Shown: piece by piece, positions 46,781 through 59,095 of the stretch
Layout: every line of letters starts with the position of its first letter
Numbering within the stretch: position 1 is the first letter of the stretch
Source: Sipunculus nudus
Taxonomy: Eukaryota > Annelida > Sipuncula > Golfingiida > Sipunculidae
Length of the DNA: 64,000 nt
Assembly: GCA_026874595.1 (NCBI GenBank)
Contig: CM049319.1
Location: forward strand, 53,458,917-53,522,916
Direction: 5' to 3'
The notes under the pieces: generated by a model
Databases searched by the model: none
What the model saw: the letters and a program-made list of their open reading frames with translations, nothing else
Told to the model about the DNA's origin: nothing
Position numbers and translations under genes: made by a program

Positions 46781-48038
46781 GACTCCAACCCTGCTTACTG
46801 CCGATTCCAATATAATAGTCAATTATATTATTTGTAATTATATAAAGACATTTCTGAAGCCAAAATGGCAATCAATGAGTGTTTTCTCTGTTGTCAGCTA
46901 GGCAAGTACTGTGGTTGACTATGTGTTCTCGAGGGTTTTTAATTTGAGATATTTGTGAAAGTGGAATTATAAAAAAAAATTAAAACCTTCAAGAGTAAGA
47001 GGTCCCATTGTTGAAGGCAAAGTTAATATGGTTGACATTACAAAAAAATATAGATTACGCATGTTCAAAGATTGATATTTTAAATGGCACCAGATTTTTC
47101 AAATTGTTTGTCATTAACTAACAATTTTTTTTTGTTAATAAGTTTTTGTGCACATAAAATTCGATATAATGAACTAACATGATGATTTTTATACTCTGTG
47201 TATAAGTCTTTTGTTTTGTGAGATGGTGAAAATGGAATTTTCACAAAACAATGGAAAAGTGAAAATAACCAAATTACAACCCTGTGAATATAAAGCAAAC
47301 CATGGTACCACATGAGGTATGAAGTTACATTACTGACTTCAGCCTTAAATCAAAATATGACCAGATATTATTTAATTGGGTCCTAACCCGTTTCATGTTA
47401 AAAAATAATAAGACAATAAAAGGCATATACCACTTTTATCTCAATTTTAACATTAAACAGCTACCTGTAATGAGCATATTGAGCCATTAGTAGAATCATA
47501 AGTGTTACTGAAACAATAATAATCAATTAAGCATTTATATAAGTTTCTGGGTTGGGATCAGCTACCTGTACCTGTACCTAGGTACACAAGTAAGAGTGCA
47601 TGTTCCTGGCTGTCATGAGTAGGAAGTACAGGGTCAGGCACCTGTACCTTTAACTAAAGTAACTGTACTTGGTATTAGGTACTCCAGGTGTTTTACTGGA
47701 AATGGACACCAGGTGTGGGTCAATTACATGTATCAAGCTGTCATCCCTGTCAGGACAGTTACCTAATCCAGGCAGGAGTAATTACCAAGCTTTCATCCCT
47801 GCAGCCTTTGAACTAAAGTGGACTGTCTGTGCTGGCAGTAAGCTAGTGAACCTTCACCCTCTTAACTGGAAGTTCATTGTGACATTATCATCACAAGTTA
47901 ACAACCAACACATAATATGAATAGTGTTGCTCGTGTGCCCAATCTACTATATACACAGAACACTGGTGAAAAGTGAATGAAGAAGCAAAGAATATACATG
48001 TATATTTAATGATTATCACTGAACTCTCAACATCAGCT
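46781..48038. other. no gene recognised
   Basis: Mixed sequence with short TACCTGTACC repeats near 47560-47660. No exon is supported. Confidence 0.35.
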
Positions 48039-49235
48039 AAACAAGTGACCAATGGGTCATGATGCTCAGCTGACTGGGAAGACTTTTGCAAAAGGAAATT
48101 TTATCACCTGAATGGTAGTATATACCCATTCAACTGAAGCATCAAACAGATCAACCAACAGGCCAAGATTGTGTCTGTAAAAATTTATATATCTCAAAAA
48201 TAGAGAAAAAATGCATAAACTTTAAAAAAAATACAGGTGGCTCCAACAGTCTGCAAAAACTAATAAAAACACTTAATAGTCAATATCCATGCAAAGAATC
48301 ATGGTGATCTCTGCATTAGTTGTTCAGATACTTCAGCTTTTGTATCAAATTTTCCATTATTCTGAGCTGTACTTTGAAGTGCCACAGCTCAAAGGATATG
48401 GGTAACAGATACCTAATTTCAGATTTCCATGGAGACTTTTCATTGGTCTCCCTGTGTGTCAAGAATGAAGATTCTAGGTCCAGTTGTTACGATTTGTACC
48501 CTGTTGACAAATAACTACATCCTTAAAGGTCTAAAAAAAAAAGAAAAAAAAAAATGGTAAAAATTTGGAAAAAAAACAGGTGGCACCACCAGTCTGCAGG
48601 AACTGATGGAGAACCTCATGATCAATATGTATGCCAAAAATCATGACCATCAGTGTTGTAGTTATTGAGATACTGCAGTTTTTTTATTCAAATTTTTCAT
48701 TATTCTTGGGGTATTTTGGAGCCATACAGCTTAAAGGATATGGGTAACAGAGACCTAATTTCAGGTTTCCATGGAGACTTTTCATGGGTCTCTCTGTGTG
48801 TCAAGAATGAAGATTCTAGGTCCAGTTGTTATGATTTGTGCCCTGTTAACCAATGTTCATATCTTTAAAGGTCTCAAAAATAGAGAATTAAATTTGTAAA
48901 AAAAAAAACGAACAAATACAGGTGATGCCACCAGTCTGCAGAAACTGATGAAACACTCCATGATCAATATCCATGCAAACTATTATGGTGATCTCTGCAT
49001 TAGAAGTTTTTGAATGAAATTTTTTACTATTCTGGGGGGTACTTTGGGGCCCCATAGCTAATTTCTGGTTTCCAAGGAGATTTTTCATGGACCTCTCAGA
49101 ATGTCAAGTTACAAGATTCTAGGTCCAGCAGTTACGATTTGTGCCTGGTTAACTAACAGACGAACGGACTGACAGACGGGCGACGGACAAAGAGTGATCC
49201 CTATAGCTCAGATGACTTTCAGTTAGCTGAGCTAA
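48039..49235 (+). repeat. dispersed repeat family F, apparently full length
   Basis: It starts AAACAAGTGACCAATGGGTC with GCTCAGCTGA just inside. It ends with GACGGACAAAG and the hairpin AGCTCAGATGACTTTCAGTT / AGCTGAGCTAA. The inner ends GCTCAGCTGA and (with one mismatch) TTAGCTGAGC are inverted. Three tandem units begin GGTGGCTCCAACAG (48237), GGTGGCACCACCAG (48579) and GGTGATGCCACCAG (48920). Each carries TTACGATTTGTGCCCTG near its end. No transposase or replicase is seen. Confidence 0.7.
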
Positions 49236-50690
49236 TAAGCAAAACTTTCCAAATTATAGAAAACAATCCCCTGCTCAAGCATTTAATTCAGTTGCTCTTT
49301 TTTCTCAAAACATTCCTCGGTGTGACTTTAAGCAATTAACATGTGTGCTGTTCCTAATACGGACATAAGATTAATGATTTTTTTGTATATGAATGAAAGT
49401 ATTAGATTTCTATATTAATAACTTTTAATACTTTTATCAATATTATCTGCTATTCTACTACAACTTTTTATCACATATCCAGATGAAACTTATTGGTTAT
49501 TGTCAGTTCAATTGTCTGTGGAATGAACCTTACCTAGGTATTTTCCAAAGTACATGGAACTGTATCTAGGAACTCTACAAAAATTCTGTGCCTGAACATT
49601 TCACAAGTACCTGTACCTGGGAACTGTCACATGTACCTGGTCCCAACCCTGGCAAGTCTGCAGTACATGTACATACATGTATGCAGTACACTACAGGTCC
49701 GGTTCCAGACGCCGATCACCCAGGCGAAAGGTCTGGCACTTCATTTGGAGCTATTTCTCCTGCACAGACTTACAGACCTACCAGAACATTTACTACTGTT
49801 ATGGCATTCAGTAATAAGTATAATTTAGTAATAAATATAAATGTTATTTAATTTTAATTGTTGCACTTTATGTAGGACTTTTTCAGAGAATATGCTAGAC
49901 CTGGAGAACTGCAAAATTACCAAAAAATTTTCAATACAATGAACTGTGATAGAAGCTAACTGCTTGATTTTAAATTAACGAAGACCTAAGCAAGGATAAA
50001 TATATGTACTCACAAATTAATGTTTAAGCTACAGATCTACATATAAATATGTTCAATATTTATATGTTTGAGATGTTCATATATGATTTTTAATGAAAAT
50101 ATAATTCCTAAATCTGGCCTACCCCCAGTTGAACATGTTAAGAAATTTATGATATTTATTAATTTAACATTTTGGCATTACTAATACATTTCTGATTGCA
50201 TGTAGACCTATAAATTCAAAGTTTATCCATAATTTACACAGAGTATATTACTCATACTGCTGATGTCTGTATGTATTTATAGCTATTCACTAAATTGCAT
50301 AAGGGTGAATGGGAAATATACTAGACCTTAAGCTCTGGAGCAATGTGTCCAGGTCCAGAACTCTAGACACTTTGAAAAACTTTTGAAATCATAATTTTGA
50401 ATTATCATATTTCCTTTATATTTTATAATATTTAATATTATTTACTTGGTGTTTTAACTAGGTTATCGGGTGGCAAATAGAAACAAGCTTAATTAGCCAC
50501 AGTAAGCACTGACCATATAGCAGCACTGCTAGCCCTTTGTCGGTACCCAGTCTTTGGGTACTGACACTGACAGTATGTGGTACTGTTGTAAATTGACCCT
50601 TGACTGATAAAACAAACAAAACACAACTTTAGAAGTTTATAGGGTGTAACTTAACATTCAAAGAAACTAGGTTATTGACAATAAAATTAC
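49236..50690. other. no gene recognised
   Basis: AT-rich DNA with a small TGTACATACATGTATGCAGT palindromic stretch near 49.67 kb. Nothing else is supported. Confidence 0.35.
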
Positions 50691-50860
50691 CTTGGAAGGG
50701 CTGCCAAAGTTGTCATTTATCGTGTACTTATATTTTAAAGAAATCTTGTCACTTCTGACACTTCATCAGGATTCTCGTCATCACAAGACCAGCGATTACG
50801 CATGCGTGTTATTCACACACGCACTGACCGTAACCAGTAATCACCATGGAATCCAAATCC
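50691..50860 (-). promoter_or_regulatory. possible minus-strand first exon or promoter
   Basis: On the minus strand a donor-like CTTCCAAG|GTAATTTT at about 50691 follows a less AT-rich stretch containing ACGCATGCGT, similar to NRF1-type promoter palindromes. It could be a noncoding first exon of the receptor, whose start exon is 24 kb downstream. The CCTGATGAAGTGTCAGAAG phrase also resembles ends of Penelope-like retroelements, so a repeat origin is equally possible. Confidence 0.22.
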
Positions 50861-51414
50861 GCTGGATGGACAGCAACAAAAGACCATAAAAAGTCAGTGA
50901 AAATAACATCAATGAGGTGTAAATTGCTTTATAAGTATAATAAATACCTGAAACTATGAAGGTGTCATCGGATATGGGGTCGTCAAACTTTCAACCCACT
51001 AACTATTCCAGCAAATCACCACTTCCTGAAGTTGTTGATGTGAAGTTTACTTTCATGTAACCTTGACCCTAACCAGGCCAAGAGGGTGTCACAGAAGATA
51101 TTTATCCTCCTACATTTTCATACGTTTCAATACACCTTATGAATGGGATTTCTGCAATTCATTCAACTGATGGTAAGTTTTTCAGTCCGCCCCAAATTTT
51201 ATTCCAAATTATGAGCGCTTTTATACTAAAATGGAACAAATATTAAAAGTATTGGAACGAAACGTTTATTATACTTATGATTGTGCTAAATGTTATTTTC
51301 ATATGTCTAGCTGTTTCCATTATTATCAATTTGTTCAATGCGAAAATACAGTAAACAAATGAATCGAGGATTTAATTTATTAGGTCTCGATCGAGAGTGT
51401 TTTTTTTAAGTCAG

Positions 51415-51418
<4 letters not shown>

Positions 51419-51460
<42 letters not shown>

Positions 51461-51618
51461 GTTATATCATATTGTATTATATTATATTATATTATATTAT
51501 ATTATATATGCGCCAGATTATATATAATCTAGCTCTTGAAATTATTACTTGTGATTAACAAAACGCATACTGTAAAAAATTTTCTTTAACTTGGAGGTAT
51601 ATATATATATATATATAT
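51419..51618. repeat. TA and TATAT microsatellites
   Basis: (TA)n at about 51419-51454, an ATATT pentamer run at about 51460-51507, and another (TA)n at about 51597-51618. They sit between the two putative first exons at 50.7 and 52.2 kb. Confidence 0.85.
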
Positions 51619-52154
51619 GATTAAATTTGCAATGAAAATTATTGATATCAATATAAATGTAGTTAATATTTCAAAAGAGGTGATATTGGGTACTTTCTGG
51701 TTTATATTTTTTCTGCATTTTACGTTTTTTATGTATATATGAATTTACCTAGTTGTATATATATATTAATTTCAACATTTCGCAATTTTTTATTTTTTTT
51801 ATTTTAAAGGCTTACATTGAGGCTTAATTGATGTAGTAAACCGTTATATGAATAAAAAACTTCCTTTCATTAATGTTAAAATAAATTAAGCAATCCTAAT
51901 TTATCATGCTGTTAATTTAAAACGGCATGATTGCGGATACTATAGAAAATTAAAGAGAGTCGACCTTTTTTAATCCTTTTCCCTTTTCCCAGTTTAATTA
52001 ACTTGTGTTCTGCGATATGTTTCAACAGCTATTAAAACTACAATAAACTACAATTAACTTAGTGTAGAAATAGCATTCTGAATGACAAAGACGATTTTAC
52101 ATCAACCAGGGCAGCACATAATTGATTCATGACAACGTCTATTGTAGTGGCAAA

Positions 52155-52274
52155 TTAATATCCGGAACAGTGCATTGTGGGAAATCCCGTATGGAGTGCT
52201 GTGCCGCCATAATGTGTACTAGAGTGAGGACACAGAAGGGCTGTGTTTATGTTTGAAACCGCGTGCGACATCAA
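52155..52274 (+). promoter_or_regulatory. promoter and noncoding first exon of the plus-strand gene
   Basis: A GC-richer island in AT-rich DNA. It holds three classic TSS-proximal motifs within 60 bp: TCCGGAA (ETS type, 52161-52167), TGCATTGTGGGAAA (reverse of a ZNF143/STAF-like TTTCCCACAATGCA) and GCCGCCATAATG (YY1 type, 52203-52214). It ends at a strong donor, GACATCAA|GTAAGT (donor at 52275). An ATG in the exon opens MFETACDI but would reach a stop soon after joining the exon at 56080, so it is probably an upstream ORF or belongs to another isoform. Confidence 0.5.
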
Positions 52275-55200
52275 GTAAGTTCGCCTCGTGTACGGGATAG
52301 AAAACATGCTGGAATAGCGCAGACACTTGTGCAATAACTGCCAAGGGATTTTACTTTGCGATCGGGTGACATGCAGGTATTCTTTGGGTGGATTCTTTGA
52401 CAATTATGTGCGTAAGCTTGTGGTTTCGGTGGAGGGTGGTGAGTTATATTCGCCGCTTGGTGATTGTCAAGTGGTGACACCTATGGCTACTGCGGTGGAC
52501 ACGTGCAATAACCCAACCTATTTTCTTTTATTTACACTTTGCAATTTCAGTAATCATACTCAAGTGTGGGGGATATAATGGATTCTTGCTGAAATTATAT
52601 TGTTACAGTGCCTTATCTGTCTTGAATGGGTGCCAGTATTTACCGTAAGGTTACAAAACCTGTGGGGGCCGTAGTACAAGCACTACAACTGGCATCAGGT
52701 GTATTGAAACGATATGGGGGATTATTAGGCCATAGATGTTGTTTTGCACCCATAATAAGTCAGAAAATGTGCATTATTCGGTTATAGCTAGCTGATTTTA
52801 GTCTTTTTAATATGGCTATCACAGAAGATGCTTTTAAATGTTAACTTGTGCCTTGTGTGAGCTGCCATCACTACAGTGTTGTGATTTTGGATTCACTTTT
52901 GATTCAACTGCTTCGAATTTTTAGTGTTCATGGTTTATATCTAGGCTGATAGTTTTTTAATAGCCATTTAATGATCTGCCCTACAGAGGACAGTTTATGA
53001 GCCCAACATCATGTATTATAGTAAAAAGAAACACCATCAGAGTGTCCAACATTTATTGTATCATAAATTATTTTAAGTGTCTTTTAAAATATAAGGGTTG
53101 ACCAGTCTGTTATCATTTCTTGTTGATCTGTTTTTTTTAAATGATAATTTGTTACCTGACAATCTATGAAATGCACATGTGTGCATTTCTTTAAATGTTT
53201 CAGGTATGTGTGACAGGCAATGACAGCTGATCAATTGCAGCTGATTTAATTAAGCTTTAATCTTAATTAGTTGACTTTAGTAGATTTGATCAAAAGGCTT
53301 GTCACCTATATTCCTAATCAAAATTTTATTTCTATAATTGTTTTTGTTGTTTTGATAACATTAAAAGTATTTTCTAACAAGGGTTATATTCTACAGACAT
53401 GAGCAATTAGTGTACAGTTTGTGTCTATTCGCTCAGTTGCCACAACTCCTCACAATAGCTCCGTGTATTTGATGTTTTATCATTTGGATTTAACCTTTAG
53501 ATATCCTAGTAATGAGAATATGACTCACAAATTTGTATTTTTTCTGATGGGAGTCAATCATAAATTGAGCTTAGTCAAAAGCCCATTCCAACAGTTGCTT
53601 TAAAAATATGTTTTGATTGCTGTTTTTTGGTCAAATTTTCATGCAGTTGTGTTTTCCAGGTTTTACGATGAAATATTTGTGACTCAACATTTTGTCAGAT
53701 GCTTAAAAATGCCTCTTCTCTTCCCTTTTGAACCAGCAGTGACCTTTTTAATGGAATGCTTGATCACCAAGAATTGTTTTACAGGGGGGGGGGGGGGGGG
53801 AGGATTGCCCTTTTCTTGGTTGAAAAAAACGTGCCTTGAAAAGACCCCTATTGGATAAAGTTGTGTGGTAGTTGAAATCATATTGACTTGTGTACCAGTG
53901 TTAAATTAAGTAATGTCACCGATGTGAGTGCTTAAAATTTTTAGAAATTTACTTTTTCTGCCTTTTTTCACAGGTACTTTATTGGCAATTTAAAAAAAAA
54001 AATTTAATGGGAATCATACAGTTGTATCAAAGGAACTAATTAGCAACTACTGCCTCACTTGTTGGATAATGACATAGCAGAACTCCCAGTTATAGTTAGT
54101 GTAAAATTGCAGCTGTTTCTACCTTGGTATTAATTACATATGCCCGTATCAGTTATTAATAGCATATGCCAGGAGGTGTCACCAGTCAGAAAACCCAGCA
54201 GGGTGGTATTAACAGGCAATAATGGTGTGTGAATTAATCTGTTATATTGTTGATTGGCAATTCTCTTTCACAGTCAGTAAAATTGGTTGCGTGTGTCATA
54301 TGAAGGGAGTATACCCATCATCGGTCTGTTAAATTTTAGTGTCGCCGTGATAACTTACCAGGGCTTTGATGGATTTTCACGAAACTCACCATAACTACTA
54401 ACCAACAGATTATCCCACCAGTGTTTGATGATGGGCAACATCCACGCATATTTAATAAGGTCACGGGTCACCAGGCTTCTTTGTTGTGTCACGGTGATAA
54501 CTTACAAAGAATATGGAGGATTTTGGTAAAACTCATCAGAAATGTTAATCAATAAAATACCTCGCCCAGGTTTGATTTCCAGCAAAATCCATGGATATTT
54601 AATGAGGTCAGAATTCACCAGATACAAGATGGGAGTATTATGCATGTTTGCAATGCTCTTGTTCAATAATTGATCACAAATGATTTTAAAATGCCAATGC
54701 AAAGAAGTCCAGAAAAAAAAGAAATCCTATCAGAGGTTAAAGAAAGATGAGGACAGAAAGTAGCAAACAACATTATTACATTAAAACAGAAGACCAATAA
54801 CTGTTGCTTTTACGTCTCACTCAGCCTGATGAACAAATCAGAATAATTGACTCGGTCAATATTTTAGGTATAATTCTTTACAAAAAGTTCACAGTAACAT
54901 AGAAGGTACATAAAATAATTGATAATTGATGATTCATCGATCATTTCTTATTTTCTTTCAGTCATCAAACATGATTTAAAACCAGTTGCTGACTCTAATA
55001 AGCAATACCTGTGGTTTTATCTGCTCTTACCTCACACCACATGGTCTCCTGTATCGTTCAAATTTCAAACTGGGCCACAAAGGGAGTTCATTATTGATGG
55101 TGTAGTAAGGCAAGGAGAGTGGTTTAAAGTGGCCCATTTTTAGGATACTCCAGATTAACCATTTATACCTACTGTATAATTATATAGTAGACGGAGATGG

Positions 55201-56079
55201 CTAAAACTTATACTTATAATAAAAGTTAGCACTAGTAAAAAGACATTCATAAGCAGACATGGACCAATTTTAGACCATCACCATAAATTTTGATCTTCAT
55301 AGGAATTTAGCATTGTATGTCTTAAATTATCATAGTATGTCTGTGCCAAGATAACAATAGTTTTTGAGAATAAACAAATATATTTTGAGCCATTGTGATG
55401 AAAAATCTAGTTTAATATTTGGATGTTCATTATTTTGGCAGACATAGTCAGGTACACCTATTTTGGTATTGATAAAACATTTGTGAACTTTTATCAGATT
55501 GTATGTTGAGTATACAAGCAATCATTTACCTCATGGCTTGATGAAGGATGTCACCTGACTATCATGTTGTTGGGTGGGGGAGTCTACTGACATATATGTT
55601 AATATATATATATATATATGTCTTTATATATATAAACATGACTGATATTAGCAAATAAAGAGTGCATAATACTTATTCTGATTCAAGAAATGTTTCAGGA
55701 GCTTGAGGAAGAGATGCTAGAAATAAAAAAAAAAAACTGCCGATGTGCAAGTGTCCAAACTGTGAACTGATGTAAATCACTGCACCAAGTCATGTTCGTG
55801 CATTTTCTTAATTTTTTGTTGGGATCAAAGCATTGTACTATAATTTGAGAATTTGGGAGTGGTCCAAAAAAGGGTTTTTCAATTCTAAACTTAGCTGATC
55901 ACGGTCCCCTTGCCACCAAACCTTGTATTAGTGAGATGCCATCTTGCCAGGAATCATGTTCTGTAATGTTTAGTATTTACAACTAGTTCTTTTTATTTGA
56001 GTCAGTGTTATATTTAACATATTGGTCAGGTATGTTATATGGATTGGTCTGTTATAGGTTTGATTTTCTCTTTACAGTT
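52275..56079 (+). other. putative first intron of the plus-strand gene
   Basis: Bounded by the GTAAGT donor at 52275 and the TTCTCTTTACAG acceptor before 56080. It contains a G-tract at about 53786-53802 and a (TA)n at about 55600-55618. No exon is recognised inside. Confidence 0.4.
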
Positions 56080-56193
56080 TCGCTTGAAACCAAGAATTGA
56101 TGTGTACAATGAAGCAATCGTAGCCAAGGTTTACGTGGAGGATTTTAAGCAGAACGTGAATTGTGGTGTCTTTTGAAAAAAAAAAAAAATAAT

Positions 56194-56476
56194 ATGGAGG
56201 ATCCCCAAGCAGTTGATCCATCTCAACAAACTGTGAACAGCCTCTACTTCAATTCTACGATGAATTATATGACACCGGCCACTGAGCCTGGCCCAGCCAA
56301 CGTAGTTATGCATCATCATCCGACAAGCACGCAGGGATTGGTAGATCCTATAGGACCTGTGGTTGTTACTAAAGCGAGTGAAACTATCACTATAAACGAT
56401 TTGGCCATCAAACAGGAACCGCCCGCAGCTACGCTTTCAAGTGAATCTTCCACTTCTCAGGAAATGCCCAGCACAG
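56194..56476 (+). CDS. first coding exon of an unidentified regulatory protein
   Basis: The exon probably runs from 56080 (acceptor TTCTCTTTACAG) to 56476 (donor AGCACAG|GTAGGT), with ATG at 56194 after about 114 nt of leader. It ends in phase 1 after 94 codons. The protein starts MEDPQAVDPSQQTVNSLYFN. It is low in hydrophobic residues and rich in Pro, Ser, Thr and Gln, with a short His run (MHHHP). It contains IKQEPP at residues 72-77, a consensus SUMO-acceptor motif common in transcription factor activation domains. A small upstream ORF (ATGTGTACAATGAAG...TAG) precedes the start. The style fits the N-terminus of a nuclear receptor or other transcription factor, but no DNA-binding exon is visible before 64 kb, so no identity is given. 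Confidence 0.7.
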
Positions 56477-56510
56477 GTAGGTAAAATTACTGGGTAAAAC
56501 TTCATGAAAT

Positions 56511-57155
56511 TTTTAGCTCAGCTGACTATAAGTCATCTGAGCTATAGTAGTGGTCCATTGTCCGTCGTCTGTCCGTCCGTCCGTCCGTCCGTAGATGTGG
56601 CACGTTTTGAAACCGTAAGACCTAGGAATCCAAAATTCAGCATAATGTTAGATGTCCCCAAGATCTCCTACCAAACCGAAAACTGGGTCTTTGCGACGTC
56701 GTTCCTTTGAGAAATTAAGGAAAAACCTCAATTTTTTATTAAAATCCTATTTTCACACTTCAGGACTGCCTAATATCAAAACCACTCATCTGTTTTTCTT
56801 CATATTTACCATAAATATTCCTCTATATAGTTCCTATGTACATGCCAGAAATTAAGTCTGTAAATTATAAATTCTTTAAGTTATGGGCCCAAACAAAATT
56901 GACTTTGTAAAAAATCAGGAAAAATAATAACTCACTTAACATGAAAAATTTTGAAACTAGAGTCTATTTTCTCAAGTATATAACTATTTTTAATTAAGAT
57001 TCAATTGTTCACCCAAAATTAGATCTGAATTTTGTAAATTTTTTAAGTTAGTAGCATAAAAAAAAAATCAGTACCTTAAATTTTGCCCAACTTTGACCAT
57101 GGCACGTTTTTTTCCTGTAAGCACCATTGATTTAATTTTCACAGCATGTAAACAT
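56511..57155 (-). repeat. dispersed repeat family A, copy 4 (inverted)
   Basis: Opposite orientation to the copies at 15.4 and 33.4 kb. The hairpin AGCTCAGCTGACTAT / AAGTCATCTGAGCT lies at 56515-56543, followed by a GTCCGTCCGTCCG run. The other end reads TTTTTTCCTGTAAGCACC, and a detached fragment of that end recurs at about 60785-60850. It begins only about 38 bp after the donor of the coding exon at 56476. Confidence 0.75.
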
Positions 57156-57378
57156 GAATATTTAGTTTGTCTAAATCTGAAATCTGAAAATAAAAGCTTG
57201 AAAATTAAGCTAGTTATTGATTTTTTTTCTGTAGTCACTTGCTTTGATTACAGATGCAGGGTTCCACTCCAGGTCACTGGAAGTCAGCTATGCCAGGGTT
57301 TCTGATTTGTTACAGTCACTGGGGGAGATCCCCTGCTGTGACAGGTGTACAGTTATTCTCATATCACCACCCCAATCA

Positions 57379-57400
57379 CCCCCCCCCCCCCCCCCCCCCC
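57379..57400 (+). repeat. C-tract
   Basis: An uninterrupted run of about 22 C in the first coding intron of the plus-strand gene. Confidence 0.9.
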
Positions 57401-57404
57401 GCAA

Positions 57405-59065
57405 ACCCAACCCAAAGTGTTATGCAGTAATTGTTATTGTTTTCACTGTATCTCCTTAATTGTAATGCTGTTTCCACTCCGATATGCAAAATCTTTCCTT
57501 GAAAAAAAATTCAAGGTGTAATCCAGAAGATGCAATGTTGTGTAATGTAGCATTTTTAAAGAAATCAATTTTCTTTTAAATGATTTTAACAAATCTAATT
57601 GAACCCATCAGTATGCTCAAATTATTATAAAATATGAAGCACATTATGGATAAATAAAGACACAATTAAAAATTGTGAAATCTAAATCAAGTATTATTTT
57701 TAGATATTTATTGTTTTGCAGATTTAAAAGATATATTTTTGTGGTAAAAAATAAATAAACATTTGTATGCATGATGTGGTGTTATCTGACAAGATTGAGA
57801 TTTATGATGATGCAGTTTAGAATTATGAATCAACTTTTATATTCAGATATATATGTTAAATTGGAAATGTATAGAAATATAAACTTAAATTAGAAAATAA
57901 TTGATGTGATTAAAAAATCAGGATTTAATATAAACATTTGTTCATTATTTTCCTGCCTCAGCAGAATTTGAGATCAGGCTTTGTTTGCCCTGTTTTATGT
58001 TATTAATTAGCTTTATTTCAACTGTATACATTTCATAAAAAAATACATATATTTAATAATATATATTATACAAAAAAATAGATTCAATTGAACAAATGTG
58101 TAAACTACTGAAATGTCAACAGTTAATCAAAAACCAACTAATGATCATGGTAATAGTACAGATCATTTGTTCAGAAACTGCTCACATGCTTTAGTTTCAA
58201 CATTAGGAAACACATGGTCAGGTCACAAAATATTTTTTGCAACAATTTCTTGCTCATCAATACAAACCAATCATATAAACCAACCATGGCCTTTATTACC
58301 TCTTCCTCTTACACTTTATCTCCATTTGATATTATTTTAGATTTTTACCTTCAAGGTTAACGTCAGCTGAGCACAGTGACCCATAGGTCCCTTGTTTTTT
58401 TCTGTGACACCGTTTTATGGTATCTCATTTCATGATCTGCCTGTATTCCTTTGTGAAACCATGTGCTCACAGCTGCACACAAGTGGAAATAAACTTGCAC
58501 CAGATGGATCAGTGGCTCCCCCCAAAGTGTATTGCAAAATTGTTATTGTTTGAACTGTATTTCTTTAATTGTAAAGCTGTTTGGACTCCATTGTAAAATC
58601 TTTTCTTGAAATAGTAATTCAAGGAGTAATCCAGAAGATGCCATGTTGTTGTAATGTAGCATTTTTTAAAGAAATTAATTTCCTTTTAAATAATTTAAGT
58701 GAATTAAAATATAATTAAACCAGTCAGGTGACATAATTTAATGATATAAGAGCCAAAATCGTAGATAAATAAAGGTGCAGTTTGGAATTGTGAATTCTTT
58801 TTTCTTGTGTTCACAGAGTGTTATTATCAGCCATTTTTTGTTTTGCAAATTAGAAAAAAAAAATATTTGATAAAAAAAAAAATAAGTACATCTGTGTGCA
58901 TTATGTGATGTTACCTCACCAAATTATCTGTAAATGTTATGCAGTTATTATTAAGAATTGTGAATCAACTTAAATATTCAGATATAACTGTTATACTGTA
59001 AATGTTTATAAAAATGATAAATTTGTGAAAAAATATGATGCAATAAAAAGAAAATGAGGATGTAA
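57405..59065 (+). repeat. direct duplication of about 550 bp
   Basis: 57405-57990 and 58525-59065 are diverged direct copies, about 1.1 kb apart. Shared blocks in the same order are AATTGTTATTGTTT, TTCAAGG.GTAATCCAGAAGATG, AATGTAGCATTTTT, AAATAAAG, TTGTGAAT.AACTT and TATTCAGATAT. Between them is a reversed terminus, GACCCATAGGTCCCTTG, at about 58378. Confidence 0.7.
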
Positions 59066-59095
59066 TGCAAAACATTTGTTCTTTGTATCCCCAGA

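Noticed and set aside
50760-50810. Hammerhead-like CTGATGA motif on the minus strand
   Set aside because: The following GAAA core and stems do not fit. AAGATTTC stands where GAAAC would be needed.
52327-52578. 83-codon plus-strand frame behind the promoter
   Set aside because: It starts after the first-exon donor, inside the inferred first intron, and has no recognisable motif or downstream donor in frame.
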